Shown: positions 34,032-43,497 of the stretch, in pieces
How positions within the stretch are numbered: position 1 is the stretch's first letter
Layout of the letters: each line of letters begins with the position of its first letter
Assembly: GCF_963674565.1 (NCBI RefSeq)
Contig: NZ_OY771430.1
Location: 1,922,001-1,986,000 of the forward strand
Reading direction: 5' to 3'
DNA: 64,000 bases
DNA from: an uncultured Carboxylicivirga sp.
GTDB taxonomy: Bacteria > Bacteroidota > Bacteroidia > Bacteroidales > Marinilabiliaceae
The notes under the pieces: model-generated
What the model was told of the DNA's origin: nothing
The model's input: only the letters and a program-made list of their open reading frames with translations
The model's database searches: none
Position numbers and translations under genes: made by a program

Positions 34032-36287
34032 ATGAAAATATATTCAGCCATTATAATAAGCCTTCTTCTGTGGTCATGTTCAAATAAACAGATTGCCACC
34101 AATAATGATACAAGTTTACTAAGCTATGTAAATCCGTTTATGGGCACAGACGGACCTGGCAACACCTACCCCGGAGCCCAATTTCCCTTCGGTGCTGTTC
34201 AGTTAAGTCCGGATCATGGATTAAGTGGCTGGGATCGCATATCGGGTTACTCCTACCCCGATACCATCATTAGTGGCTTTAGTCATATGCATTTAAGCGG
34301 CACCGGTGCCGGCGATTTATACGACCTGCTCTTCATGCCCATCAACAATCGTAGTTCAAGAACTATCAAGGAGAATGGTAACCGTCCCTTTTCAGTTTTC
34401 TCCCACTCTGAAGAGGGAGCCTCTCCGGGATACTATTGGGTGATGCTTCAGGACTTTGGTATAAAGGCAGAAATGACGGCAACAACCCGAGGTGGAGTTC
34501 AACGCTACTACTTCCCCGCCGATGTGGGTAAGGCCGTTTTTCTCGATTTAGGTTACGCCTTAAATTGGGATGGTCCTAAGGACACCTACATCAAAGTTAT
34601 TGATAACAAAACACTGGTAGGTTATCGCAAGTCATCTGGTTGGGCTGCCGACCAACGTGTGTATTTTAAAGCTGAGTTTTCAATACCCTTCAATTACTAC
34701 CAGCTATTTGAAGAAGACAAAGAAGTTCAATCAGAAGCACATGCAAAACACACCAAAATTAAACTCAATTTCGTCTCTAACCAGGAAGAAGTTATTGAGA
34801 TTAAGGTAGCATTGGCATCTTCTAATTTGGAAGGAGCCGAAGCCAACTTTGCTTCTGAATTAGCCAACAAAAGTTTTGCTGAAATAAAAGTGGAAGCGGA
34901 ACAAGCATGGATGAAAGAATTATCAAAGATCTCCATTGAATCCGACGATGAAGAGTTAAAGAAAACCTTTTATACCACACTCTATCAAACCATGCTGAAT
35001 CCGCGTGTTTTTTCTGATGTAAACGGATACTACAAAGCTCCGAATGGAAAAACAGAACATGCTGACAATTTTACACGTTATGAGTTATTCTCTCTATGGG
35101 ATACTTTCAGGGCGGCTCATCCACTATACACGATTATGCACCCAAACAGGGTTCAGGATATGGTTAAATCGTTCATGGCTCATTATTACGAGAGCGGATT
35201 ATTACCTGTTTGGTCGCTCGAAGGCAACGAAACCAATATGATGATTGGCTATCATTCGGTACCTGTTATTGTGGATGCATATTTTAAGGGTCTATTGAAT
35301 GATTTAGATGCTGAAGAGTTATATACGGCCTGCAAAGCATCAGCCATGCAGGATGCTCATCGAATAGACGAGTATAAAGCAAAAGGTTTTGTTACGGCAG
35401 ATGAAAAGCATGAAAACTGGTCGGTATCCCTGACATTGGAATATGCTTATGATGATTGGTGCATTGCCCAATTGGCAAAAGATCTTGATAAGCAAGAAGA
35501 CTATCAGTATTTCATAAAACGATCTGACAACTGGGCAAATCATTACGATAGTGAAAGCTCATTTCTGAGAACAATTGAAGCTGATGGTAACTTTATCAAA
35601 CATTTTATTCCTAAAGAATATACAGATGATTACTGCGAATCGAATGCATGGCAGTATTTCTGGTTTGTTCCTCATAATATTCAGGGCTTGATAAACAAAT
35701 TAGGTTCATCAGAACGATTTGAAGAAAAACTGGATTCGATGTTCAGTTATTATCCCCAACCCGATGATAAACTTCCCATCTTCAGCACAGGTATGATAGG
35801 CCAGTATGCACACGGAAATGAACCAAGCCATCATGTTGGTTATTTATACAATTTTATTGGTAAGTCATGGAAAACACAGGCAATCGTACGTCAGATAACT
35901 GAAAGTCAATATTCTGCCACACCTAATGGTCATTGTGGAAACGAAGATTGCGGACAAATGTCGGCCTGGTTTGTGTATTCCGCTTTGGGCTTTTACCCGG
36001 TTAATCCGGCTGATGGTAACTATGTTTTCGGAAGCCCATTGATGAATAAAGCAACCATTCGACTTGACAATGGCAAACTATTTGTTGTAAAAGCAGAGAA
36101 TCTGTCTAAAAACAATATTTTTATACAAGAAGCCATTCTTAATGGCCAATCACTGAAAAAATCCTACATCCGACACCAGGACATAATCAATGGAGGCGAG
36201 TTGATCTTTTTAATGGGATCGAAGCCTAATATTGACTTATGGACTGATACAAATGCTTATCCTCCGTCCGACGAACTTAAAGATTAG
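34032..36287 (+). CDS. Alpha-mannosidase, GH92 (first copy)
   Basis: A 751-residue lipoprotein (LWSC) of GH92, calcium-dependent exo-alpha-mannosidases. The N-terminal beta-sandwich starts with YVNPFMGTDGPGNTYPGA and has SGFSHMHLSGTGAGD. The (alpha/alpha)6 barrel has ELFSLWDTFRAAHPL, EGNETNMMIGYHS, ESNAWQYFWFVPHN, GNEPSHHVGYLYN and GNEDCGQMSAWF, all family hallmarks, with the catalytic Glu and Asp expected in the SNAW and GNED regions. Linkage (alpha-1,2, 1,3 or 1,6) cannot be read by eye. I use the ATG at 34032, directly after the preceding stop, rather than the overlapping GTG. It is followed 4 bp later by the glycosylasparaginase gene. Confidence 0.94.
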   Translation: MKIYSAIIISLLLWSCSNKQIATNNDTSLLSYVNPFMGTDGPGNTYPGAQFPFGAVQLSPDHGLSGWDRISGYSYPDTIISGFSHMHLSGTGAGDLYDLLFMPINNRSSRTIKENGNRPFSVFSHSEEGASPGYYWVMLQDFGIKAEMTATTRGGVQRYYFPADVGKAVFLDLGYALNWDGPKDTYIKVIDNKTLVGYRKSSGWAADQRVYFKAEFSIPFNYYQLFEEDKEVQSEAHAKHTKIKLNFVSNQEEVIEIKVALASSNLEGAEANFASELANKSFAEIKVEAEQAWMKELSKISIESDDEELKKTFYTTLYQTMLNPRVFSDVNGYYKAPNGKTEHADNFTRYELFSLWDTFRAAHPLYTIMHPNRVQDMVKSFMAHYYESGLLPVWSLEGNETNMMIGYHSVPVIVDAYFKGLLNDLDAEELYTACKASAMQDAHRIDEYKAKGFVTADEKHENWSVSLTLEYAYDDWCIAQLAKDLDKQEDYQYFIKRSDNWANHYDSESSFLRTIEADGNFIKHFIPKEYTDDYCESNAWQYFWFVPHNIQGLINKLGSSERFEEKLDSMFSYYPQPDDKLPIFSTGMIGQYAHGNEPSHHVGYLYNFIGKSWKTQAIVRQITESQYSATPNGHCGNEDCGQMSAWFVYSALGFYPVNPADGNYVFGSPLMNKATIRLDNGKLFVVKAENLSKNNIFIQEAILNGQSLKKSYIRHQDIINGGELIFLMGSKPNIDLWTDTNAYPPSDELKD

Positions 36288-36291
36288 AACA

Positions 36292-37290
36292 ATGAGTGGA
36301 AGAAGAAATTTTATTAAAATGGCTTTTATGGGAGGTGCTGCTATTGCTTCCCAGGGATTGAAAGCACGATCACTGAAAGCAACTGGTTTCAAAGGCAATA
36401 ATGGAAATAAACCTTTGGTAATATCAACCTGGAACCATGGTATCCCGGCCAATGCTGAGGCATGGAAAATTTTAAGCACAGGCGGAAAGTCGATTGATGC
36501 AGTTGAAAAAGGCGTTATGATTCCCGAAGGAGATCCTGAAATACGCAGCGTAGGCTATGGAGGCTACCCTGACAGGGATGGTAACGTTACGTTGGATGCT
36601 TCCATCATGGATTATAACATGGATACTGGTGCCGTTTGCTTTCTGCAAGGCATTAAACACCCAATTAATGTAGCCCGGCTGGTAATGGATAAAACACCTC
36701 ATGTGATGCTATCCGGAGAAGGAGCATTGCAATTTGCCTTGGAACAAGGATTTAAAACCGAGAATCTATTAACCGAAAAATCCAGAAAAGACTGGGAAGA
36801 ATGGAAAAAGAAATCGGATTACAAACCGGTTATCAATATTGAAAATCATGATACTATAGGCATGTTGGCCATCGATAAAGAAGGTCGTGTAGCAGGTGCT
36901 TGCACCACATCGGGTGCATCATGGAAAATGCACGGTCGCGTTGGTGATTCACCGATTGTAGGTGCAGGTTTATTTGTTGATGGTGAGGTTGGAGGAGCCA
37001 CAGCTACTGGTTTAGGAGAAGCTGTAATTCGTACTGCAGGTAGTGCTATTGTTGTTGAATTGATGCGTAATGGCCTGTCACCATTTGATGCCTGTAAAGA
37101 AGCCACTCATCGTATTTACAAGCAGCACAAAGGCCGTCCTGAATTTGACTACCTGCAGGTTGGATTTATTGCCATCAACAAACATGGTGAGTACGGTGGT
37201 TACAGCCTTCGCAAAGGTTTTAACTATGCTGTTTACGACGAAAAGGCTGGTAATCGAATGGAAGATGCTGTATATTATTACGAAGAATAA
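36292..37290 (+). CDS. Glycosylasparaginase (N4-(beta-N-acetylglucosaminyl)-L-asparaginase)
   Basis: A 332-residue Ntn-hydrolase that splits the GlcNAc-Asn bond of glycoasparagines once the glycan and peptide are trimmed. The precursor should cut itself before Thr188 (ENHDTIGM), which becomes the catalytic N-terminal Thr. Conserved stretches GACTTSGASWKMHGRVGDSP and GAGLFVDGEVGGATATG form the substrate pocket. The N terminus SGRRNFIKMAFMGGAAIA is a twin-arginine signal, so it is exported folded. The ATG at 36292 is chosen because it gives this signal; upstream frames overlap the GH92 gene. The presence of this final-step enzyme with PNGase and mannosidases is what marks the locus as N-glycan specific. 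Confidence 0.95.
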   Translation: MSGRRNFIKMAFMGGAAIASQGLKARSLKATGFKGNNGNKPLVISTWNHGIPANAEAWKILSTGGKSIDAVEKGVMIPEGDPEIRSVGYGGYPDRDGNVTLDASIMDYNMDTGAVCFLQGIKHPINVARLVMDKTPHVMLSGEGALQFALEQGFKTENLLTEKSRKDWEEWKKKSDYKPVINIENHDTIGMLAIDKEGRVAGACTTSGASWKMHGRVGDSPIVGAGLFVDGEVGGATATGLGEAVIRTAGSAIVVELMRNGLSPFDACKEATHRIYKQHKGRPEFDYLQVGFIAINKHGEYGGYSLRKGFNYAVYDEKAGNRMEDAVYYYEE

Positions 37291-37305
37291 ACAAGAGGAT
37301 TGGTA

Positions 37306-40300
37306 ATGAAGATATTTAAAAATAATGCAAAGTATTTAATCAAAAACCTCCCCCTTGCTCTCCTTTTCCTTTTTGCATCAACACTAAATGCTCAGGAAAA
37401 GGATTATACCCAATTTGTTGATCCATTTATTGGGACAGGTGGTCACGGCCATACTTTCCCCGGAGCAACACTGCCGTTTGGCATGGTGCAGCTAAGTCCG
37501 GATACCGGAGTGGAAGGCTGGGACTGGTGTTCAGGCTACCATGCTTCCGACAGTTCGGTTATTGGTTTTTCGCACACGCATTTAAGTGGAACAGGTGGAG
37601 CCGATTATGGCGATGTGCTGCTTATACCAACCATTGGAAAAGTAAATTTTGAACCAGGTACCAAAGCTGATCCTGACGCAGGTTATCGAAGTCGTTTTAG
37701 TCATCAGAACGAAACAGCTTCACCGGGTTATTACTCGGTTCTGTTAGAAAATTATAATATCAAGGCTGAATTAACTGCCACGCTTCGAACAGGAATGCAT
37801 AAATACACGTTTCCGGCCTCTGAGGATGCTCACATCATACTTGATCTGAAACACGGAATTGCAAATAATGTAACCGATTCGGAGCTTAAGATACTTTCTG
37901 AGACTAAGGTGGAAGGAAAACGTTTTTCGCAGGGATGGGCAAGTAATCAACAATTATTTTTTGCCATTGAATTTTCTAAACCTTTTGAAAAAACAGAACT
38001 GGCAAAGGATGATCAGATCATTTCTTCCACTTCTGAAGCACAGGGTAAAAATATTAAAGCTGCATTCAGCTATCAAACAAAAGAAGGCGAAAGCATCCTT
38101 GTAAAAGTGGCCATCTCATCTGTATCATGCGAAAATGCATGGGCTAATATGAAGGCCGAAAACAGCGGATTTGATTTTGATACAACCTTGGCTAAAGCAA
38201 AAGAAACATGGAATAAAGAATTATCCAAGATTGAAGTGGAAGGCGGTACTGCTGATGATAAAATGATCTTTTACTCAGCATTGTATCATACCAAAATACA
38301 CCCTAATACATTTCAGGATGTTAATGGCGAGTATCGAGGTATGGATATGAAGGTTCATAAAGCTGAAGACCGTACTCATTACACTTTATATTCGTTATGG
38401 GATACATTCCGAGCTTTACATCCACTTTACTCCATTATCGACACAAAATATAACAACGATTTTATCAAGGCGATGATTGCCAAGTATGATGAATCGGGTC
38501 GTTTGCCTGTTTGGGAACTGTGGAGCAACGAAACCAACACCATGATTGGCTACCATTCGGTACCTGTAATAGCCGATGCAATTCTAAAAGGATATTACAC
38601 AGGCGATGTAGATAAAGCTTACCAGGCTATGGTAAGCTCAGCCATGGCTGATGGGCAGGGATTAAAAGACTATAAACACATGCATTATATTCCGCGCGAA
38701 AAAGAAGCTAACTCTGTTTCGAAAACCGTGGAATATGCCTTTGATGATTATGCCATTGCCCAGGTTGCTCTTAAATTAGGCAAAATGGATGATTACAAGG
38801 AATTCACGCTTCGATCACTTAATTACAAAAACGTGTTTGATCCGGAAACTAAATTTATGCGTGGACGCGATGAAAACGGAGTATGGAATCCCGACTTTAA
38901 TCCAATGGCCATCACATTGTTTGGATCCGGAGATTTTACAGAAGGAAATTCATGGCACTATTCTTTCTTTGCTCCTCACGACATGAACGGGTTGATTGAG
39001 TTATATGGAGGGAAAGAAGCTTTCATTGCCAAATTGGATGAGATGTTCGGTCAGGAAGCAATAAACGACAATGAACATGCACATGATGTTACCGGACTGA
39101 TCGGTCAGTATGCACAGGGTAACGAACCATCGCACCATGTAATTTACACCTACAATTTTGCCCAGCGTCCGGATAAAACACAGGCAATGATTCGTCGCGT
39201 ATTGAAGGAGATGTATACTACTGATAAAGATGGTTATAGTGGAAACGAAGATACAGGTCAGATGTCTGCCTGGTATGTTTTATCATCCATGGGCTTCTAC
39301 CCTATGAATCCTGTGAGTGATCAATACATAATTGGAAGTCCGGTATTTGATAAAATCACCATCAACCTCGAGGATGGTAAACAATTTATCATTGAAGCCA
39401 GGAACAATTCTGAATCGAATGTTTATATAAGTTCTGCCTCATTAAATGGTAAAGCTTATAAGTTTACCTACCTCAAACATTCGGATATTATTAAGGGTGG
39501 TAAACTAACCTTCGAGATGAGTTCAACTCCTCAAAACTGGGGAACATCCATTGAAGCTGCTCCTGTTGAATGGGCTAAAGAAGTGGGTATTGAAATCGAG
39601 CCTCGTCCGTTAAAAGCTTTTATGCCATATCCGGCTACTCAGGCACGTATTTTTGAAGATAAACTTTCGGTAGCATTGCAATGTCAAACTGAAGACGTTG
39701 TTATTTATTATACGCTGGATGGAAGCACTCCTACTACAAATTCAAAGATATACAACAAGCCCATCGTTCTAAAGAAATCAACAACATTAAAAGCTATCAG
39801 TGTTAAGGATGGTTATATCAACAGTGATGTTAAAAGCATTCAGTTCCGTAAAGCCTATTTTAACAACAGAACCAATGAATATCCTATACTTTCAAGCAAT
39901 GCAACTATATCAGAAGCTTATAATCCGGGTATTCAAACATTGATTGATGGAAAGTTGGGTTCGAACAATTATCGCGATGGACTTTGGACTGGCACAAACG
40001 ACGAAAAATTTGAAGCAATAATTGATTTAGGCAAAAAGAAAAAAATAAGTCAGGTGAGTGTGAATTTCACACAAAACACAGGTTCATGGATCTTTCCTCC
40101 AAAATCAATTACTATTTCAGGATCGAATGACGGTGAAAACTTTACAGAGATTGCAAAAGAAGAATATGAACTACCAAACGGTCATGTTGACATACTCGTT
40201 TTAACGAAAACACTGGTTGCAAAAACAAAAGCTTGCTATCTGAAGGTAGTTATCGAAAGTGCAGGTATGTTGCCAAGCTGGCACTCAGGTTCTGGTCTGC

Positions 40301-40338
40301 CATCCTACTTGTTTATTGATGAGATAACGGTTGAGTAA
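37306..40338 (+). CDS. Alpha-mannosidase, GH92 with C-terminal binding domains
   Basis: A 1010-residue secreted GH92 enzyme. A basic signal peptide ends near LNAQ (about 30). The GH92 core (about 35-760) has FVDPFIGTGGHGHTFPGA, SHTHLSGTGGADYGD, SLWDTFRALHPL, ELWSNETNTMIGYHS, EGNSWHYSFFAPHD and GNEDTGQMSAWY. After it come a chitobiase C-terminal-like domain (IYYTLDGSTPTTNSK) and an F5/8 type C domain (about 870-1008, ending FIDEITVE), which probably bind the glycoprotein. GAGG at 37294-37298 supports the ATG at 37306; a TTG two codons upstream is in frame. It is about 250 residues longer than the other two copies because of these added domains. Confidence 0.93.
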   Translation: MKIFKNNAKYLIKNLPLALLFLFASTLNAQEKDYTQFVDPFIGTGGHGHTFPGATLPFGMVQLSPDTGVEGWDWCSGYHASDSSVIGFSHTHLSGTGGADYGDVLLIPTIGKVNFEPGTKADPDAGYRSRFSHQNETASPGYYSVLLENYNIKAELTATLRTGMHKYTFPASEDAHIILDLKHGIANNVTDSELKILSETKVEGKRFSQGWASNQQLFFAIEFSKPFEKTELAKDDQIISSTSEAQGKNIKAAFSYQTKEGESILVKVAISSVSCENAWANMKAENSGFDFDTTLAKAKETWNKELSKIEVEGGTADDKMIFYSALYHTKIHPNTFQDVNGEYRGMDMKVHKAEDRTHYTLYSLWDTFRALHPLYSIIDTKYNNDFIKAMIAKYDESGRLPVWELWSNETNTMIGYHSVPVIADAILKGYYTGDVDKAYQAMVSSAMADGQGLKDYKHMHYIPREKEANSVSKTVEYAFDDYAIAQVALKLGKMDDYKEFTLRSLNYKNVFDPETKFMRGRDENGVWNPDFNPMAITLFGSGDFTEGNSWHYSFFAPHDMNGLIELYGGKEAFIAKLDEMFGQEAINDNEHAHDVTGLIGQYAQGNEPSHHVIYTYNFAQRPDKTQAMIRRVLKEMYTTDKDGYSGNEDTGQMSAWYVLSSMGFYPMNPVSDQYIIGSPVFDKITINLEDGKQFIIEARNNSESNVYISSASLNGKAYKFTYLKHSDIIKGGKLTFEMSSTPQNWGTSIEAAPVEWAKEVGIEIEPRPLKAFMPYPATQARIFEDKLSVALQCQTEDVVIYYTLDGSTPTTNSKIYNKPIVLKKSTTLKAISVKDGYINSDVKSIQFRKAYFNNRTNEYPILSSNATISEAYNPGIQTLIDGKLGSNNYRDGLWTGTNDEKFEAIIDLGKKKKISQVSVNFTQNTGSWIFPPKSITISGSNDGENFTEIAKEEYELPNGHVDILVLTKTLVAKTKACYLKVVIESAGMLPSWHSGSGLPSYLFIDEITVE

Positions 40339-40435
40339 ATTATTGATGAGTCGATTAATCGATTTTCAATGCGACAATTTGTAATTCTTTAATATCTAAT
40401 GCATTAATCTTGATTGAGAATAAAAACATTCAAAT

Positions 40436-42667
40436 ATGAAACGAATATTAACCATCATAACAGCAGTTGGCTTATTGAGTTCTGTAAGTGCTCAAACCCC
40501 GGCTGAGTATGTCAATCCGTTTATTGGCAGCGATAACTACGGAACAACTAATCCGGGGGCTATTGTTCCCAGAGGGATGATCTCGGCTGTTCCGTTTAAT
40601 GTATCGGGCCAACCCAATAAACATGAAAAAGATAGTAATTGGTGGAGCACCCCATACTCAAATGTAAACGAGACATTTACAGGTTTTAGTCATGTAAATC
40701 TTTCAGGTGTTGGATGCCCTGACCTGGGAACCATTATTCTGATGCCTACAACTGGAGAACTCAGAACAAGTCCCGGAGAATATGCAACAGCATACACCGA
40801 CGAAGAGGCTGAGCCTGGTTATTACACTAACAGACTAACTCGTTACGATATTAAAACAGAAGTAACAGCAAGTGTAAGAAGTGCTATAAACCGTTATACT
40901 TTCCCGGCCGGACAGGCAAACATATTATTAAACCTGGGACTGGGATTAACCAATGAACAGGATGGATATTTGCGCATTACATCCAGCAACGAAGTGGAAG
41001 GCTTCAGAACCGTTGGCTCATTTTGCTACAACAGTCCTGAGGAGATTTACCCGGTTTATTTTGTAATTAAGCTGGATAAAAAAGCAGATACTTTCGGAAC
41101 CTGGAAAAAACCACCACATTATAATGGTGTGGAAGGAAACTGGATGGGCTATAACGGTAAAACCCGCTTAATGGAAGAGTATACTAAACCCTTGGTTGGT
41201 GACAGTATCGGGGCTTATTTCACCTATCATTTTGATAAAGAAACTGAAATTGAGGTGCAGATTGGTGTAAGCTATGTGAGTATAGCCAACGCTCGAGAAA
41301 ATCTTCAAAAAGAAATTGCTGGTAAGCATTTTGATGAGATACGCACTCAGGCCTATAATAAATGGAACGAAACCCTTTCGCGCATCAAGGTAAAAGGTGG
41401 TACCGAGGATCAGAAAACGATTTTTTATACAGCCTTGTATCACACCCATATCCACCCCAATACACTAAATGATGTAAATGGTGAATTCCCAACTGTTGGT
41501 TCTGGTAAAACTGGTCGGACCGATGGTAACCGTTACACTGTTTTCTCATTATGGGACACCTACCGCAACATGCATCAGTTAATGAGCCTTGTATACCCTG
41601 AAGAGCAATTAGGAATGGTTCGTTCAATGATTGATATGTATAAAGAAAACGGCTGGTTACCTAAGTGGGAATTAAACTCAACCGAGACTTTTACCATGGT
41701 GGGAGATCCTGCTGCTGTTGTGATTGCGGACACCTATATGCGTGGCTTACGCGATTTTGATACAGAACTGGCAATGGAGGCCATGCTCAAGAGCGCCACT
41801 CAAACAGAAAAAAATCCATTACGTCCGGAATTAAGCGAATACTTAAAACACAAGTACATACCTGTTCAGGAAGAATTTGATGGTTCTGTTTCAACCACCT
41901 TAGAATACGGCGCTGCTGACTTTGCTATTGCTCAGATGGCAAAAGAAATGGGACGAACAATAACCTATAAAACCTTTATGGATCGTGCCGGATATTACAA
42001 AAACATGTATGATAAAGGCGAAGGTGTGATGCGTCCCCGAATGAGTGATGGCAGCTGGTTTGCACCCTTCTCTCCTATGGATGGTGCCAACTTTAAGCCT
42101 GTTACAGGATTTATTGAAGGAACATCCTGGCATTATTCGTTTATGGTACCCTACGATGCCAAAGGTTTGATTAAACTGAATGGAGGAAGTAAGAAGTTTG
42201 TTAACAAGCTTCAAAGCGTGTTTGATAATGGTTTATACGAGCCTGACAATGAACCTGATATGGGTTATGCTTTTCTTTTCAACTATATAAAAGGTGAAGA
42301 ATGGCGAACTCAAAAAGAAGTTCGTAAGATTATTGATCATGATTACTCAAATACTCCTGCAGGAATACCGGGCAACGATGATACCGGAACCATGTCGGCC
42401 TGGCTGACCTTTGCTATGATGGGTATCTACCCTGATGCTCCGGCTGTTCCTCAGTACACTATCTGCAGCCCTTATTTCGATGAAATCAGTATTCAGTTGA
42501 ATTCAAATTTTTACAGTGGTAAAAACTTCACCATTGAAACAGTTAAAGCAACAAATGAAGCAACCACAATCGATAAGATGGAGTTAAATGGAAAACCTTT
42601 AAACAGCTATTTTATCAGTCACGATGATATTGTGAAGGGTGGAAAGCTCAAAATCTGGATGAAGTAA
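40436..42667 (+). CDS. Alpha-mannosidase, GH92 (third, divergent copy)
   Basis: A 743-residue secreted GH92 protein with a signal peptide of about 19 residues (SVSAQ). The family motifs are present but altered: YVNPFIGSDNYGTTNPGA, SHVNLSGVGCPDLG, SLWDTYRNMHQL, ELNSTETFTMVGD in place of the usual NETNxMIGYHS, EGTSWHYSFMVPYD in place of VPHD, and GNDDTGTMSAWLTF in place of GNED. These changes near the active site suggest a different linkage or leaving-group preference. It lies 97 bp after the second GH92 gene and is followed by a strong terminator, so it ends the operon. Confidence 0.92.
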   Translation: MKRILTIITAVGLLSSVSAQTPAEYVNPFIGSDNYGTTNPGAIVPRGMISAVPFNVSGQPNKHEKDSNWWSTPYSNVNETFTGFSHVNLSGVGCPDLGTIILMPTTGELRTSPGEYATAYTDEEAEPGYYTNRLTRYDIKTEVTASVRSAINRYTFPAGQANILLNLGLGLTNEQDGYLRITSSNEVEGFRTVGSFCYNSPEEIYPVYFVIKLDKKADTFGTWKKPPHYNGVEGNWMGYNGKTRLMEEYTKPLVGDSIGAYFTYHFDKETEIEVQIGVSYVSIANARENLQKEIAGKHFDEIRTQAYNKWNETLSRIKVKGGTEDQKTIFYTALYHTHIHPNTLNDVNGEFPTVGSGKTGRTDGNRYTVFSLWDTYRNMHQLMSLVYPEEQLGMVRSMIDMYKENGWLPKWELNSTETFTMVGDPAAVVIADTYMRGLRDFDTELAMEAMLKSATQTEKNPLRPELSEYLKHKYIPVQEEFDGSVSTTLEYGAADFAIAQMAKEMGRTITYKTFMDRAGYYKNMYDKGEGVMRPRMSDGSWFAPFSPMDGANFKPVTGFIEGTSWHYSFMVPYDAKGLIKLNGGSKKFVNKLQSVFDNGLYEPDNEPDMGYAFLFNYIKGEEWRTQKEVRKIIDHDYSNTPAGIPGNDDTGTMSAWLTFAMMGIYPDAPAVPQYTICSPYFDEISIQLNSNFYSGKNFTIETVKATNEATTIDKMELNGKPLNSYFISHDDIVKGGKLKIWMK

Positions 42668-42698
42668 TTAGCACCTACTACTATTCATTATACTATCT

Positions 42699-42733
42699 AA
42701 AGCAGCTTCTCTATTTCGGGAGCTGCTTTTGTA
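42699..42733 (+). terminator. Terminator of the plus-strand N-glycan operon
   Basis: The stem AAAGCAGCT/AGCTGCTTT is followed by TTGTATTTT, about 32 bp after the last GH92 stop codon. The HxlR gene on the other strand ends just beyond, so it may serve both. Confidence 0.8.
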
Positions 42734-42756
42734 TTTTATTTTAAACAGCTAAAGAA

Positions 42757-43128
42757 TCAGTTAGATGGAATCACATCCAACACATTTTTCCGATGTGATG
42801 CTCCCCATTTTTGCAGTTGCAGAATTATTTTCACCAACTCATTTCCCGGAGTTGTTAACGAATACTCTACAGATTTGAGATTATCATTTAATTCTTTACG
42901 ATTTACAACTCCATTGATCTCCAACTCCTTTAACTCTTTTGATAAGATACGCGGAGATATGCCATGGCATTTTTTCATCTCATTAAAACGTCTGGGTTCT
43001 GATGCCAGACAGAGGATTAAGCGCATTTTCCACTTTCCGTTCAACACACACATTAAATCATTAAGAGGCACAAAGAAACCATTACAGTCCCCTTGTCCTG
43101 AGCATTTAACACAAGCCATCGATTTCAA
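42757..43128 (-). CDS. HxlR-family transcriptional regulator
   Basis: A 123-residue winged-helix regulator of the HxlR type: LMCVLNGKWKMRLILCLASEPRRFNEMKK, then GISPRILSKELKELE and a wing with SVEYSLTTPG. The N terminus carries three cysteines (ACVKCSGQGDC), which could sense oxidants or metal, as cysteines do in several HxlR proteins. It is divergent from the small membrane protein gene, with an 84-bp gap, a typical arrangement for a regulator and its target. The ligand is unknown. A second in-frame ATG two codons later is also possible. Confidence 0.9.
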   Translation of the reverse strand: MKSMACVKCSGQGDCNGFFVPLNDLMCVLNGKWKMRLILCLASEPRRFNEMKKCHGISPRILSKELKELEINGVVNRKELNDNLKSVEYSLTTPGNELVKIILQLQKWGASHRKNVLDVIPSN

Positions 43129-43212
43129 TTAAGTAACCAGTTACAAAAAGAATACTTTAGCAAAGGTAACCGAATTAATTATTTACTTTGCAGCTCATCA
43201 GAAGAAAGAAAA

Positions 43213-43488
43213 ATGAGCATTGCAATCGTTTCATTTACATCATTTACTATCAACCTGTTATTAGGTAGATGGAGAGCAAAATATAAGAAGTTCACCATAG
43301 CATGGTGGTTACTTATTCATGCATCTATACCTATCCTAATTCCTTTGCGCATCTGGCTGGATACTCCTAAAATATGGATACCTCTGTTTATTGGAATTGC
43401 AATTGCCGGTCAGTTTATTGGTTCAAGATATTTAGTAAACAACATAGCTTCTGATATGGATGCAGATAATTCAGAATCAACCCAATAA
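43213..43488 (+). CDS. Small membrane protein next to HxlR regulator
   Basis: A 91-residue protein with three hydrophobic segments (about 4-20, 28-50 and 57-75) and a polar, acidic tail ending DADNSESTQ. I do not recognise the family by name. The pattern GRWRAKYKKFTIAWWLLIHASIPILIPLRIWLD is read across two helices, and basic residues lie between helices. It is divergently placed from the HxlR regulator, which suggests that it is the regulated gene. The epimerase-like gene on the other strand ends 10 bp after it. Confidence 0.7.
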   Translation: MSIAIVSFTSFTINLLLGRWRAKYKKFTIAWWLLIHASIPILIPLRIWLDTPKIWIPLFIGIAIAGQFIGSRYLVNNIASDMDADNSESTQ

Positions 43489-43497
43489 CAGGAATAA

